From contig CANTUQ010000308.1 in the NCBI GenBank assembly GCA_947683425.1, forward strand, positions 62,001-126,000: a stretch of DNA of 64,000 bases, written 5' to 3'. The DNA is from Excoecaria cochinchinensis (lineage: Eukaryota; Streptophyta; Magnoliopsida; Malpighiales; Euphorbiaceae). The position numbers were made by a program, and so were the translations under genes. Every line of letters starts with the position of its first letter. Position 1 is the stretch's first letter. Below, piece after piece: positions 48,932-62,244 of the stretch. The notes under the pieces are model-generated. The model saw only the letters and a program-made list of their open reading frames with translations. It was not told the origin of the DNA and ran no database searches.

Positions 48932-51526
48932 TTGGATCCGAGCCCAATAATTCAGGGAAACTCGATTGGAATAGCTACTGGAAGCTCGCCGGTCACAACG
49001 CATCGAGAATTGGCTTCGTCGGAATCCAACGAATTTTTACGGATTTCCCTAGGGGTACTACTAGGGAAAATCACCAAAATCGAGAAATCGCAAAAAGTGG
49101 TGAAATTTTGGATCCGAGCCCAATAATTAAGGGAAACTCGATTGGAATAGCTACTGGAAGCTCGCCGGTCACAACGCATCGAGAATTGGCTTCGTCGAAA
49201 TCCGACGAATTTTTACGGATTTCCCTAGGGGTACCCCTAGGGAAAATCACCAAAATCGAGAAATCGCAAAAAGTGGTGAAATTTTGGATCCGAGCCCAAT
49301 AATTCAGGGAAACTCGATTGGAATAGCTACTGGAAGCTCGCCGGTCACAACGCATCGAGAATTGGCTTCGTCGGAATCCGACGAATTTTTACGGATTTCC
49401 CTAGGGGTACCACTAGGGAAAATCACCAAAATCGAGAAATCGCAAAAAGTGGTGAAATTTTGGATCCGAGCCAAATAATTCAGGGAAACTCGATTGGAAT
49501 GGCTACTGGAAGCTCAATGCATCGAGAATTGGTTTCGTCGGAATCCGACGAATTTTTACGGATTTCCCTAGGAGTACCACTAGGGAAAATCACCAAAATC
49601 GAGAAATCGCAAAAAGTGGTGAAATTTTTGATCCGAGCCCAATAATTCAGTGAAACTCGATTGGAATAGCTACTGGAAGCTCGCCGGTCACAACGCATCG
49701 AGAATTGGCTTCGTCGGAATCCGACGAATTTTTACGGATTTTCCTAGGGGTACCACTAGGGAAAATCACCAAAATCGAGAAATCGCAAAAAGTGGTGAAA
49801 TTTTGGATCCGAGCCTAATAATTCAGGGAAACTCGATTGGAATTGCTACTGGAAGCTCGTCGGTCACAACGCATCGAGAATTGGCTTCGTCGGAATCCGA
49901 CGAATTTTTACGGATTTCCCTAGGGGTACCACTAGGGAAAATCACCAAAATCGAGAAATCGCAAAAAGTGGTGAAATTTTGGATCCGAGCCCAATAATTC
50001 AGGGAAACTGGATTGGAATAGCTACTGGAAGCTCGCCGGTCACAACGCATCGAGAATTGGCTTCGTCGGAATCCGACGAATTTTTACGGATTTTCGTAGG
50101 GGTACCACTAGGGAAAATCACCAAAATCGAGAAATCGCAAAAAGTGGTGAAATTTTGGATCCGAGCCCAATAATTCAGGCAAACTCGATTGGAATAGTTA
50201 CTGGAAGCTCAACGCATCGAGAATTGGCTTCGTCGGAATCCGACGAATTTTTACGGATTTCCCTAGGGGTACCACTAGGGAAAATCACAAAAATCGAGAA
50301 ATCGCAAAAAGTGGTGAAATTTTGGATCCGAGCCCAATAATTCAGGGAAACTGGATTGGAATAGCTACTGGAAGCTCGCCGATCACAACGCATCGAGAAT
50401 TGGCTTCGTCGGAATCCGACGAATTTTTACGGATTTCCCTAGGGGTACCACTAGGGAAAATCACCAAAATCGAGAAATCGCAAAAAGTGGTTAAATTTTT
50501 GATCCGAGCCCAATAATTCAGGGAAACTCGATTGGAATAGCTACTGGAAGCTCGCCGGTCACAATGCATCGAGAATTGGCTTCGTCCGAATCAGACGAAT
50601 TTTTACGGATTTCCCTAGGGGTACCACTAGGAAAAATGACCAAAATCGAGAAATCGCAAAAAGTGTTGAAATTTTGGATCCGAGCCAAATAATTCAGGGA
50701 AATTCGATAGGAATGGCTACTGGAAGCTCAACGCATCGAGAATTGGCTTCGTCGGAATCCGACGAATTTTTATGGATTTCCCTAGGGGTACTACTAGGGA
50801 AAATCACCAAAATCGAGAAATCGCAAAAAGTGGTGAAATTTTGGATCCGAGCCCAATAATTCAGGGAAACTCGATTCAAATAGCTACTGGAAGCTCAACG
50901 CATCGAGAATTGCCTTCGTCGTAATCCGACGAATTTTTACGGATTTCCCTATGGGTACCACTAGGGAAATTCACCAAAATCGAGAAATCGCAAAAAGTTG
51001 TGAAATTTTGGATCCCAGCCCAATAATTCAGGGAAACTCGATTGGAATAGCTACTGGAAGCTCGCCGGTCACAACGCATCGAGAATTGGCTTCGTCAGAA
51101 TCCGACGAATTTTTACGGATTTCACTAGGGGTACCACTAGGGAAAATCACCAAAATCGAGAAATCGCAAAAAGTGGTGAAATTTTGGATCCGAGCCCAAT
51201 AATTCAGGGAAACTGGATTGGAATAGCTACTGGAAGCTCCCCGGTCACAACGCATCGAGAATTGGCTTCGTCGGAATCCGTTGAATTTTTACGGATTTCC
51301 CTGGGGGTACCACTAGGGAAAATCACCAAAATCGAGAAATCGCAAAAAGTGGTGAAATTTTGGATCCGAGCCCAATAATTCAGGAAAACTCGATTGGAAT
51401 AGTTACTGGAAGCTCAACGCATCGAGAATTGGCTTCGTCGGAATCCGACGAATTTTTACGGATTTTCCTAGGGGTACCACTAGGGAAAATCACCAAAATC
51501 GAGAAATCGCAAAAAGTGGTGAAATT
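48932..51526 (+). repeat. 2595 bp 15-mer HOR, copy 2
   Basis: Same 15 units in the same order. It gains GGGGTACCCCTAGGG (about 49229) and GCTCAATGC (about 49512), both shared with copies 3 and 4 but not copy 1, and CACAAAAATCG (about 50286), not shared with copy 3. Confidence 0.94.
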
Positions 51527-54121
51527 TTGGATCCGAGCCCAATAATTCAGGGAAACTCGATTGGAATAGCTACTGGAAGCTCGCCGGTCACAACGCATCG
51601 AGAATTGGCTTCGTCGGAATCCAACGAATTTTTACGGATTTCCCTAGGGGTACTACTAGGGAAAATCACCAAAATCGAGAAATCGCAAAAAGTGGTGAAA
51701 TTTTGGATCCGAGCCCAATAATTAAGGGAAACTCGATTGGAATAGCTACTGGAAGCTCGCCGGTCACAACGCATCGAGAATTGGCTTCGTCGAAATCCGA
51801 CGAATTTTTACGGATTTCCCTAGGGGTACCCCTAGGGAAAATCACCAAAATCGAGAAATCGCAAAAAGTGGTGAAATTTTGGATCCGAGCCCAATAATTC
51901 AGGGAAACTCGATTGGAATAGCTACTGGAAGCTCGCCGGTCACAACGCATCGAGAATTGGCTTCGTCGGAATCCGACGAATTTTTACGGATTTCCCTAGG
52001 GGTACCACTAGGGAAAATCACCAAAATCGAGAAATCGCAAAAAGTGGTGAAATTTTGGATCCGAGCCAAATAATTCAGGGAAACTCGATTGGAATGGCTA
52101 CTGGAAGCTCAATGCATCGAGAATTGGTTTCGTCGGAATCCGACGAATTTTTACGGATTTCCCTAGGAGTACCACTAGGGAAAATCACCAAAATCGAGAA
52201 ATCGCAAAAAGTGGTGAAATTTTTGATCCGAGCCCAATAATTCAGTGAAACTCGATTGGAATAGCTACTGGAAGCTCGCCGGTCACAACGCATCGAGAAT
52301 TGGCTTCGTCGGAATCCGACGAATTTTTACGGATTTTCCTAGGGGTACCACTAGGGAAAATCACCAAAATCGAGAAATCGCAAAAAGTGGTGAAATTTTG
52401 GATCCGAGCCTAATAATTCAGGGAAACTCGATTGGAATTGCTACTGGAAGCTCGTCGGTCACAACGCATCGAGAATTGGTTTCGTCGGAATCCGACGAAT
52501 TTTTACGGATTTCCCTAGGGGTACCACTAGGGAAAATCACCAAAATCGAGAAATCGCAAAAAGTGGTGAAATTTTGGATCCGAGCCCAATAATTCAGGGA
52601 AACTGGATTGGAATAGCTACTGGAAGCTCGCCGGTCACAACGCATCGAGAATTGGCTTCGTCGGAATCCGACGAATTTTTACGGATTTTCGTAGGGGTAC
52701 CACTAGGGAAAATCACCAAAATCGAGAAATCGCAAAAAGTGGTGAAATTTTGGATCCGAGCCCAATAATTCAGGCAAACTCGATTGGAATAGTTACTGGA
52801 AGCTCAACGCATCGAGAATTGGCTTCGTCGGAATCCGACGAATTTTTACGGATTTCCCTAGGGGTACCACTAGGGAAAATCACCAAAATCGAGAAATCGC
52901 AAAAAGTGGTGAAATTTTGGATCCGAGCCCAATAATTCAGGGAAACTGGATTGGAATAGCTACTGGAAGCTCGCCGATCACAACGCATCGAGAATTGGCT
53001 TCGTCGGAATCCGACGAATTTTTACGGATTTCCCTAGGGGTACCACTAGGGAAAATCACCAAAATCGAGAAATCGCAAAAAGTGGTTAAATTTTTGATCC
53101 GAGCCCAATAATTCAGGGAAACTCGATTGGAATAGCTACTGGAAGCTCGCCGGTCACAATGCATCGAGAATTGGCTTCGTCCGAATCAGACGAATTTTTA
53201 CGGATTTCCCTAGGGGTACCACTAGGAAAAATGACCAAAATCGAGAAATCGCAAAAAGTGTTGAAATTTTGGATCCGAGCCAAATAATTCAGGGAAATTC
53301 GATAGGAATGGCTACTGGAAGCTCAACGCATCGAGAATTGGCTTCGTCGGAATCCGACGAATTTTTATGGATTTCCCTAGGGGTACTACTAGGGAAAATC
53401 ACCAAAATCGAGAAATCGCAAAAAGTGGTGAAATTTTGGATCCGAGCCCAATAATTCAGGGAAACTCGATTCAAATAGCTACTGGAAGCTCAACGCATCG
53501 AGAATTGCCTTCGTCGTAATCCGACGAATTTTTACGGATTTCCCTATGGGTACCACTAGGGAAATTCACCAAAATCGAGAAATCGCAAAAAGTTGTGAAA
53601 TTTTGGATCCCAGCCCAATAATTCAGGGAAACTCGATTGGAATAGCTACTGGAAGCTCGCCGGTCACAACGCATCGAGAATTGGCTTCGTCAGAATCCGA
53701 CGAATTTTTACGGATTTCACTAGGGGTACCACTAGGGAAAATCACCAAAATCGAGAAATCGCAAAAAGTGGTGAAATTTTGGATCCGAGCCCAATAATTC
53801 AGGGAAACTGGATTGGAATAGCTACTGGAAGCTCCCCGGTCACAACGCATCGAGAATTGGCTTCGTCGGAATCCGTTGAATTTTTACGGATTTCCCTGGG
53901 GGTACCACTAGGGAAAATCACCAAAATCGAGAAATCGCAAAAAGTGGTGAAATTTTGGATCCGAGCCCAATAATTCAGGAAAACTCGATTGGAATAGTTA
54001 CTGGAAGCTCAACGCATCGAGAATTGGCTTCGTCGGAATCCGACGAATTTTTACGGATTTCCCTAGGGGTACCACTAGGGAAAATCACCAAAATCGAGAA
54101 ATCGCAAAAAGTGGTGAAATT
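51527..54121 (+). repeat. 2595 bp 15-mer HOR, copy 3
   Basis: Same 15 units. CCGTTGAAT in unit 14 occurs near 51279 (copy 2) and 53874 (copy 3), while copies 1 and 4 have CCGATGAAT, evidence of sequence exchange or shared descent of copies 2 and 3. Confidence 0.94.
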
Positions 54122-56717
54122 TTGGATCCGAGCCCAATAATTCAGGGAAACTCGATTGGAATAGCTACTGGAAGCTCGCCGGTCACAACGCATCGAGAAT
54201 TGGCTTCGTCGGAATCCAACGAATTTTTACGGATTTCCCTAGGGGTACTACTAGGGAAAATCACCAAAATCGAGAAATCGCAAAAAGTGGTGAAATTTTG
54301 GATCCGAGCCCAATAATTAAGGGAAACTCGATTGGAATAGCTACTGGAAGCTCGCCGGTCACAACGCATCGAGAATTGGCTTCGTCGAAATCCGACGAAT
54401 TTTTACGGATTTCCCTAGGGGTACCCCTAGGGAAAATCACCAAAATCGAGAAATCGCAAAAAGTGGTGAAATTTTGGATCCGAGCCCAATAATTCAGGGA
54501 AACTCGATTGGAATAGCTACTGGAAGCTCGCCGGTCACAACGCATCGAGAATTGGCTTCGTCGGAATCCGACGAATTTTTACGGATTTCCCTAGGGGTAC
54601 CACTAGGGAAAATCACCAAAATCGAGAAATCGCAAAAAGTGGTGAAATTTTGGATCCGAGCCAAATAATTCAGGGAAACTCGATTGGAATGGCTACTGGA
54701 AGCTCAATGCATCGAGAATTGGTTTCGTCGGAATCCGACGAATTTTTACGGATTTCCCTAGGAGTACCACTAGGGAAAATCACCAAAATCGAGAAATCGC
54801 AAAAAGTGGTGAAATTTTTGATCCGAGCCCAATAATTCAGTGAAACTCGATTGGAATAGCTACTGGAAGCTCGCCGGTCACAACGCATCGAGAATTGGCT
54901 TCGTCGGAATCCGACGAATTTTTACGGATTTTCCTAGGGGTACCACTAGGGAAAATCACCAAAATCGAGAAATCGCAAAAAGTGGTGAAATTTTGGATCT
55001 GAGCCTAATAATTCAGGGAAACTCGATTGGAATTGCTACTGGAAGCTCGTCGGTCACAACGCATCGAGAATTGGCTTCGTCGGAATCCGACGAATTTTTA
55101 CGGATTTCCCTAGGGGTACCACTAGGGAAAATCACCAAAATCGAGAAATCGCAAAAAGTGGTGAAATTTTGGATCCGAGCCCAATAATTCAGGGAAACTG
55201 GATTGGAATAGCTACTGGAAGCTCGCCGGTCACAACGCATCGAGAATTGGCTTCGTCGGAATCCGACGAATTTTTACGGATTTTCGTAGGGGTACCACTA
55301 GGGAAAATCACCAAAATCGAGAAATCGCAAAAAGTGGTGAAATTTTGGATCCGAGCCCAATAATTTAGGCAAACTCGATTGGAATAGTTACTGGAAGCTC
55401 AACGCATCGAGAATCGGCTTCGTCGGAATCCGACGAATTTTTACGGATTTCCCTAGGGGTACCACTAGGGAAAATCACCAAAATCGAGAAATCGCAAAAA
55501 GTGGTGAAATTTTGGATCCGAGCCCAATAATTCAGGGAAACTGGATTGGAATAGCTACTGGAAGCTCGCCGATCACAACGCATCGAGAATTGTCTTCGTC
55601 GGAATCCGACGAATTTTTACGGATTTCCCTAGGGGTACCACTAGGGAAAATCACCAAAATCGAGAAATCGCAAAAAGTGGTTAAATTTTTGATCCGAGCC
55701 CAATAATTCAGGGAAACTCGATTGGAATAGCTACTGGAAGCTCGCCGGTCACAATGCATCGAGAATTGGCTTCGTCCGAATCAGACGAATTTTTACGGAT
55801 TTCCCTAGGGGGTACCACTAGGAAAAATTACCAAAATCGAGAAATCGCAAAAAGTGTTGAAATTTTGGATCCGAGCCAAATAATTCAGGGAAATTCGATA
55901 GGAATGGCTACTGGAAGCTCAACGCATCGAGAATTGGCTTCGTCGGAATCCGACGAATTTTTATGGATTTCCCTAGGGGTACCACTAGGAAAAATCACCA
56001 AAATCGAGAAATCGCAAAAAGTGGTGAAATTTTGGATCCGAGCCCAATAATTCAGGGAAACTCGATTCAAATAGCTACTGGAAGCTCAACGCATCGAGAA
56101 TTGCCTTCGTCGTAATCCGACGAATTTTTACGGATTTCCCTATGGGTACCACTAGGGAAAATCACCAAAATCGAGAAATCGCAAAAAGTTGTGAAATTTT
56201 GGATCCCAGCCCAATAATTCAGGGAAACTCGATTGGAATAGCTACTGGAAGCTCGCCGGTCACAACGCATCGAGAATTGGCTTCGTCAGAATCCGACGAA
56301 TTTTTACGGATTTCACTAGGGGTACCACTAGGGAAAATCACCAAAATCGAGAAATCGCAAAAAGTGGTGAAATTTTGGATCCGAGTCCAATAATTCAGGG
56401 AAACTGGATTGGAATAGCTACTGGAAGCTCCCCGGTCACAACGCATCGAGAATTGGCTTCGTCGGAATCCGATGAATTTTTACGGATTTCCCTGGGGGTA
56501 CCACTAGGGAAAATCACCAAAATCGAGAAATCGCAAAAAGTGGTGAAATTTTGGATACGAGCCCAATAATTCAGGAAAACTCGATTGGAATAGTTACTGG
56601 AAGCTCAACGCATCGAGAATTGGCTTCGTCGGAATCCGACGAATTTTTACGGATTTCCCTAGGGGTACCACTAGGGAAAATCACCAAAATCGAGAAATCG
56701 CAAAAAGTGGTGAAATT
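54122..56717 (+). repeat. 2595 bp 15-mer HOR, copy 4 (2596 bp)
   Basis: Complete set of units with a one-base gain in CTAGGGGGTACC near 55806. Unit 11 has GGGGTACCAC where copies 1-3 have GGGGTACTAC. Unit 14 starts with GAGTCCAATAATTC and unit 15 with GGATACGAGCCC, markers shared with the block at 61902-62244. Confidence 0.93.
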
Positions 56718-58442
56718 TTGGATCCGAGCCTAATAATTCAGGGAAACTCGATTGGAATTGCTACTGGAAGCTCGTCGGTCACAACGCATCGAGAATTGGC
56801 TTCGTCGGAATCCGACGAATTTTTACGGATTTCCCTAGGGGTACCACTAGGGAAAATCACCAAAATCGAGAAATCGCAAAAAGTGGTGAAATTTTGGATC
56901 CGAGCCCAATAATTCAGGGAAACTGGATTGGAATAGCTACTGGAAGCTCGCCGGTCACAACGCATCGAGAATTGGCTTCGTCAGAATCCGACGAATTTTT
57001 ACGGATTTCCGTAGGGGTACCACTAGGGAAAATCACAGAAATCGAGAAATCGCAAAAAGTGGTGAAATTTTGGATCCGAGCCCAATAATTCAGGCAAACT
57101 CGATTGGAATAGTTACTGGAAGCTCAACGCATCGAGAATTGGCTTCGTCGGAATCCGACGAATTTTTACGGATTTCCCTAGTGGTACCACTAGGGAAAAT
57201 CACCAAAATCGAGAAATCGCAAAAAGTGGTGAAATTTTGGATCCGAGCCCAATAATTCAGGGAAACTGGATTGGAATAGCTACTGGAAGCTCGCCGATCA
57301 CAACGCATCGAGAATTGGCTTCGTCGGAATCCGACGAATTTTTACGGATTTCCCTAGGGGTACCACTAGGGAAAATCACCAAAATCGAGAAATCGCAAAA
57401 AGTGGTTAAATTTTTGATCCGAGCCCAATAATTCAGGGAAACTCGATTGGAATAGCTACTGGAAGCTCGCCGGTCACAATGCATCGAGAATTGGCTTCGT
57501 CCGAATCAGACGAATTTTTACGGATTTCCCTAGGGGGTACCACTAGGAAAAATTACCAAAATCGAGAAATCGCAAAAAGTGTTGAAATTTTGGATCCGAG
57601 CCAAATAATTCAGGGAAATTCGATAGGAATGGCTACTGGAAGCTCAACGCATCGAGAATTGGCTTCGTCGGAATCCGACGAATTTTTATGGATTTCCCTA
57701 GGGGTACCACTAGGAAAAATCACCAAAATCGAGAAATCGCAAAAAGTGGTGAAATTTTGGATCCGAGCCCAATAATTCAGGGAAACTCGATTCAAATAGC
57801 TACTGGAAGCTCAACGCATCGAGAATTGCCTTCGTCGTAATCCGACGAATTTTTACGGATTTCCCTATGGGTACCACTAGGGAAAATCACCAAAATCGAG
57901 AAATCGCAAAAAGTTGTGAAATTTTGGATCCCAGCCCAATAATTCAGGGAAACTCGATTGGAATAGCTACTGGAAGCTCGCCGGTCACAACGCATCGAGA
58001 ATTGGCTTCGTCAGAATCCGACGAATTTTTACGGATTTCACTAGGGGTACCACTAGGGAAAATCACCAAAATCGAGAAATCGCAAAAAGTGGTGAAATTT
58101 TGGATCCGAGCCCAATAATTCAGGGAAACTGGATTGGAATAGCTACTGGAAGCTCCCCGGTCACAACGCATCGAGAATTGGCTTCGTCGGAATCCGATGA
58201 ATTTTTACGGATTTCCCTGGGGGTACCACTAGGGAAAATCACCAAAATCGAGAAATCGCAAAAAGTGGTGAAATTTTGGATCCGAGCCCAATAATTCAGG
58301 AAAACTCGATTGGAATAGTTACTGGAAGCTCAACGCATCGAGAATTGGCTTCGTCGGAATCCGACGAATTTTTACGGATTTCCCTAGGGGTACCACTAGG
58401 GAAAATCACCAAAATCGAGAAATCGCAAAAAGTGGTGAAATT
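56718..58442 (+). repeat. Truncated 15-mer HOR copy lacking units 1-5
   Basis: 1725 bp. Unit 15 of copy 4 is followed directly by a unit-6 type monomer (GAGCCTAATAATTC with GCTCGTCGG), so 871 bp (five monomers) are missing without any break in monomer phase, as expected from unequal exchange between homologous monomers. Confidence 0.92.
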
Positions 58443-60871
58443 TTGGATCCGAGCCGAATAATTCAGGGAAACTCGATTGGAATAGCTACTGGAAGCTCGC
58501 CGGTCACAACGCATCGAGAATTGGCTTCGTCGGAATCCAACGAATTTTTACGGATTTCCCTAGGGGTACTACTAGGGAAAATCACCAAAATCGAGAAATC
58601 GCAAAAAGTGGTGAAATTTTGGATCCGAGCCCAATAATTAAGGGAAACTCGATTGGAATAGCTACTGGAAGCTCGCCGGTCACAACGCATCGAGAATTGG
58701 CTTCGTCGAAATCCGACGAATTTTTACGGATTTCCCTAGGGGTACCACTAGGGAAAATCACCAAAATCGAGAAATCGCAAAAAGTGGTGAAATTTTGGAT
58801 CCGAGCCCAATAATTCAGGGAAACTCGATTGGAATAGCTACTGGAAGCTCGCCGGTCACAACGCATCGAGAATTGGCTTCGTCGGAATCCGACGAATTTT
58901 TACGGATTTCCCTAGGGGTACCACTAGGGAAAATCACCAAAATCGAGAAATCGCAAAAAGTGGTGAAATTTTGGATCCGAGCCAAATAATTCAGGGAAAC
59001 TCGATTGGAATGGCTACTGGAAGCTCAACGCATCGAGAATTGGTTTCGTCGGAATCCGACGAATTTTTACGGATTTCCCTAGGAGTACCACTAGGGAAAA
59101 TCACCAAAATCGAGAAATCGCAAAAAGTGGTGAAATTTTTGATCCGAGCCCAATAATTCAGTGAAACTCGATTGGAATAGCTACTGAAAGCTCGCCGGTC
59201 ACAACGCATCGAGAATTGGCTTCGTCGGAATCCGACGAATTTTTACGGATTTTCCTAGGGGTACCACTAGGGAAAATCACCAAAATCGAGAAATCGCAAA
59301 AAGTGGTGAAATTTTGGATCCGAGCCTAATAATTCAGGGAAACTCGATTGGAATTGCTACTGGAAGCTCGTCGGTCACAACGCATCGAGAATTGGCTTCG
59401 TCGGAATCCGATGAATTTTTACGGATTTCCCTAGGGGTACCACTAGGGAAAATCACCAAAATCGAGAAATCGCAAAAAGTGGTGAAATTTTGGATCCGAG
59501 CCCAATAATTCAGGGAAACTGGATTGGAATAGCTACTGGAAGCTCGCCGGTCACAACGCATCGAGAATTGGCTTCGTCGGAATCCGACGAATTTTTACCT
59601 ATTTCCGTAGGGGTACCACTAGGGAAAATCACCAAAATCGAGAAATCGCAAAAAGTGGTGAAATTTTGGATCCGAGCCCAATAATTCAGGCAAACTCGAT
59701 TGGAATAGTTACTGGAAGCTCAACGCATCGAGAATTGGCTTCGTCGGAATCCGACGAATTTTTACGGATTTCCCTAGGGGTACCACTAGGGAAAATCACC
59801 AAAATCGAGAAATCGCAAAAAGTGGTGAAATTTTGGATCCGAGCCCAATAATTCAGGGAAACTGGATTGGAATAGCTACTGGAAGCTCGCCGATCACAAC
59901 GCATCGAGAATTGGCTTCGTCGGAATCCGACGAATTTTTACGGATTTCCCTAGGGGTACCACTAGGGAAAATCACCAAAATCGAGAAATCGCAAAAAGTG
60001 GTTAAATTTTTGATCCGAGCCCAATAATTCAGGGAAACTCGATTGGAATAGCTACTGGAAGCTCGCCGGTCACAATGCATCGAGAATTGGCTTCGTCCGA
60101 ATCAGACGAATTTTTACGGATTTCCCTAGGGGGTACCACTAGGGAAAATCACCAAAATCGAGAAATCGCAAAAAGTGGTGAAATTTTGGATCCGAGCCCA
60201 ATAATTCAGGGAAACTCGATTCAAATAGCTACTGGAAGCTCAACGCATCGAGAATTGCCTTCGTCGTAATCCGACGAATTTTTACGGATTTCCCTATGGG
60301 TACCACTAGGGAAAATCACCAAAATCGAGAAATCGCAAAAAGTTGTGAAATTTTGGATCCCAGCCCAATAATTCAGGGAAACTCGATTGGAATAGCTACT
60401 GGAATCTCGCCGGTCACAACGCATCGAGAATTGGCTTCGTCAGAATCCGACGAATTTTTACGGATTTCACTAGGGGTACCACTAGGGAAAATCACAAAAA
60501 TCGAGAAATCGCAAAAAGTGGTGAAATTTTGGATCCGAGCCCAATAATTCAGGGAAACTGGATTGGAATAGCTACTGGAAGCTCCCCGGTCACAACGCAT
60601 CGAGAATTGGCTTCGTCGGAATCCGATGAATTTTTACGGATTTCCCTGGGGGTACCACTAGGGAAAATCACCAAAATCGAGAAATCGCAAAAAGTGGTGA
60701 AATTTTGGATCCGAGCCCAATAATTCAGGAAAACTCGATTGGAATAGTTACTGGAAGCTCAACGCATCGAGAATTGGCTTCGTCGGAATTCGACGAATTT
60801 TTACGGATTTCCCTAGGGGTACCACTAGGGAAAATCACCAAAATCGAGAAATCGAAAAAAGTGGTGAAATT
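58443..60871 (+). repeat. 15-mer HOR copy lacking unit 11
   Basis: 2429 bp. Unit 10 (with CTAGGGGGTACC) runs straight into a unit-12 type monomer (GATTCAAATAGC) near 60186, so one 167 bp monomer is lost in phase. Unit 1 begins GAGCCGAATAATTC. Confidence 0.92.
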
Positions 60872-62244
60872 TTTGATCCGAGCCCAATAATTCAGGGAAA
60901 CTGGATTGGAATAGCTACTGGAAGCTCGCCGGTCACAACGCATCGAGAATTGGCTTCGTCGGAATCCGACGAATTTTTACGGATTTCCCTAGGGGTACCA
61001 CTAGGGAAAATCACCAAAATCGAGAAATCGCAAAAAGTGGTGAAATTTTGGATCCGAGCCCAATAATTCAGGCAAACTCGATTGGAATAGTTACTGGAAG
61101 CTCAGCGCATCGAGAATTGGCTTCGTCGGAATCCGACGAATTTTTACGGATTTCCCTAGGGGTACCACTAGGGAAAATCACCAAAATCGAGAAATCGCAA
61201 AAAGTGGTGAAATTTTGGATCCGAGCCCAATAATTCAGGGAAACTGGATTGGAATAGCTACTGGAAGCTCGCCGATCACAACGCATTGAGAATTGGCTTC
61301 GTCGGAATCCGACGAATTTTTACGGATTTCCCTAGGGGGTACCACTAGGGAAAATCACCAAAATCGAGAAATCGCAAAAAGTGGTGAAATTTTGGATCCG
61401 AGCCCAATATTTCAGGGAAACTCGATTCAAATAGCTACTGGAAGCTCAACGCATCGAGAATTGCCTTCGTCGTAATCCGACGAATTTTTACGGATTTTTC
61501 TATGGGTACCACTAGGGAAAATCACCAAAATCGAGAAATCGCAAAAAGTGGTGAAATTTTGGATCCGAGCCCAATAATTCAGGGAAACTCGATTCAAATA
61601 GCTACTGGAAGCTCAACGCATCGAGAATTGCCTTCGTCGTAATCCGACGAATTTTTACGGATTTCCCTATGGGTACCACTAGGGAAAATCACCAAAATCG
61701 AGAAATCGCAAAAAGTTGTGAAATTTTGGATCCCAGCCCAATAATTCAGGGAAACTCGATTGGAATAGCTACTGGAAGCTCGCCGGTCACAACGCATCGA
61801 GAATTGGCTTCGTCAGAATCCGACGAATTTTTACGGATTTCACTAGGGGTACCACTAGGGAAAATCACCAAAATCGAGAAATCGCAAAAAGTGGTGAAAT
61901 TTTGGATCCGAGTCCAATAATTCAGGGAAACTGGATTGGAATAGCTACTGGAAGCTCCCCGGTCACAACGCATCGAGAATTGGCTTCGTCGGAATCCGAT
62001 GAATTTTTACGGATTTCCCTGGGGGTACCACTAGGGAAAATCACCAAAATCGAGAAATCGCAAAAAGTGGTGAAATTTTGGATACGAGCCCAATAATTCA
62101 GGAAAACTCGATTGGAATAGTTACTGGAAGCTCAACGCATCGAGAATTGGCTTCGTCGGAATCCGACGAATTTTTACGGATTTCCCTAGGGGTACCACTA
62201 GGGAAAATCACCAAAATCGAGAAATCGCAAAAAGTGGTGAAATT
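60872..62244 (+). repeat. Scrambled HOR block
   Basis: Monomer types in order: a new unit starting TTTTTGATCC with AACTGGATTGG, then types 8, 9, 12, 12, 13, 14 and 15. Type 12 (GATTCAAATAGC) is tandemly doubled at about 61391 and 61558. From about 61902 it matches 56375 onward at an offset of 5527 bp. Confidence 0.88.
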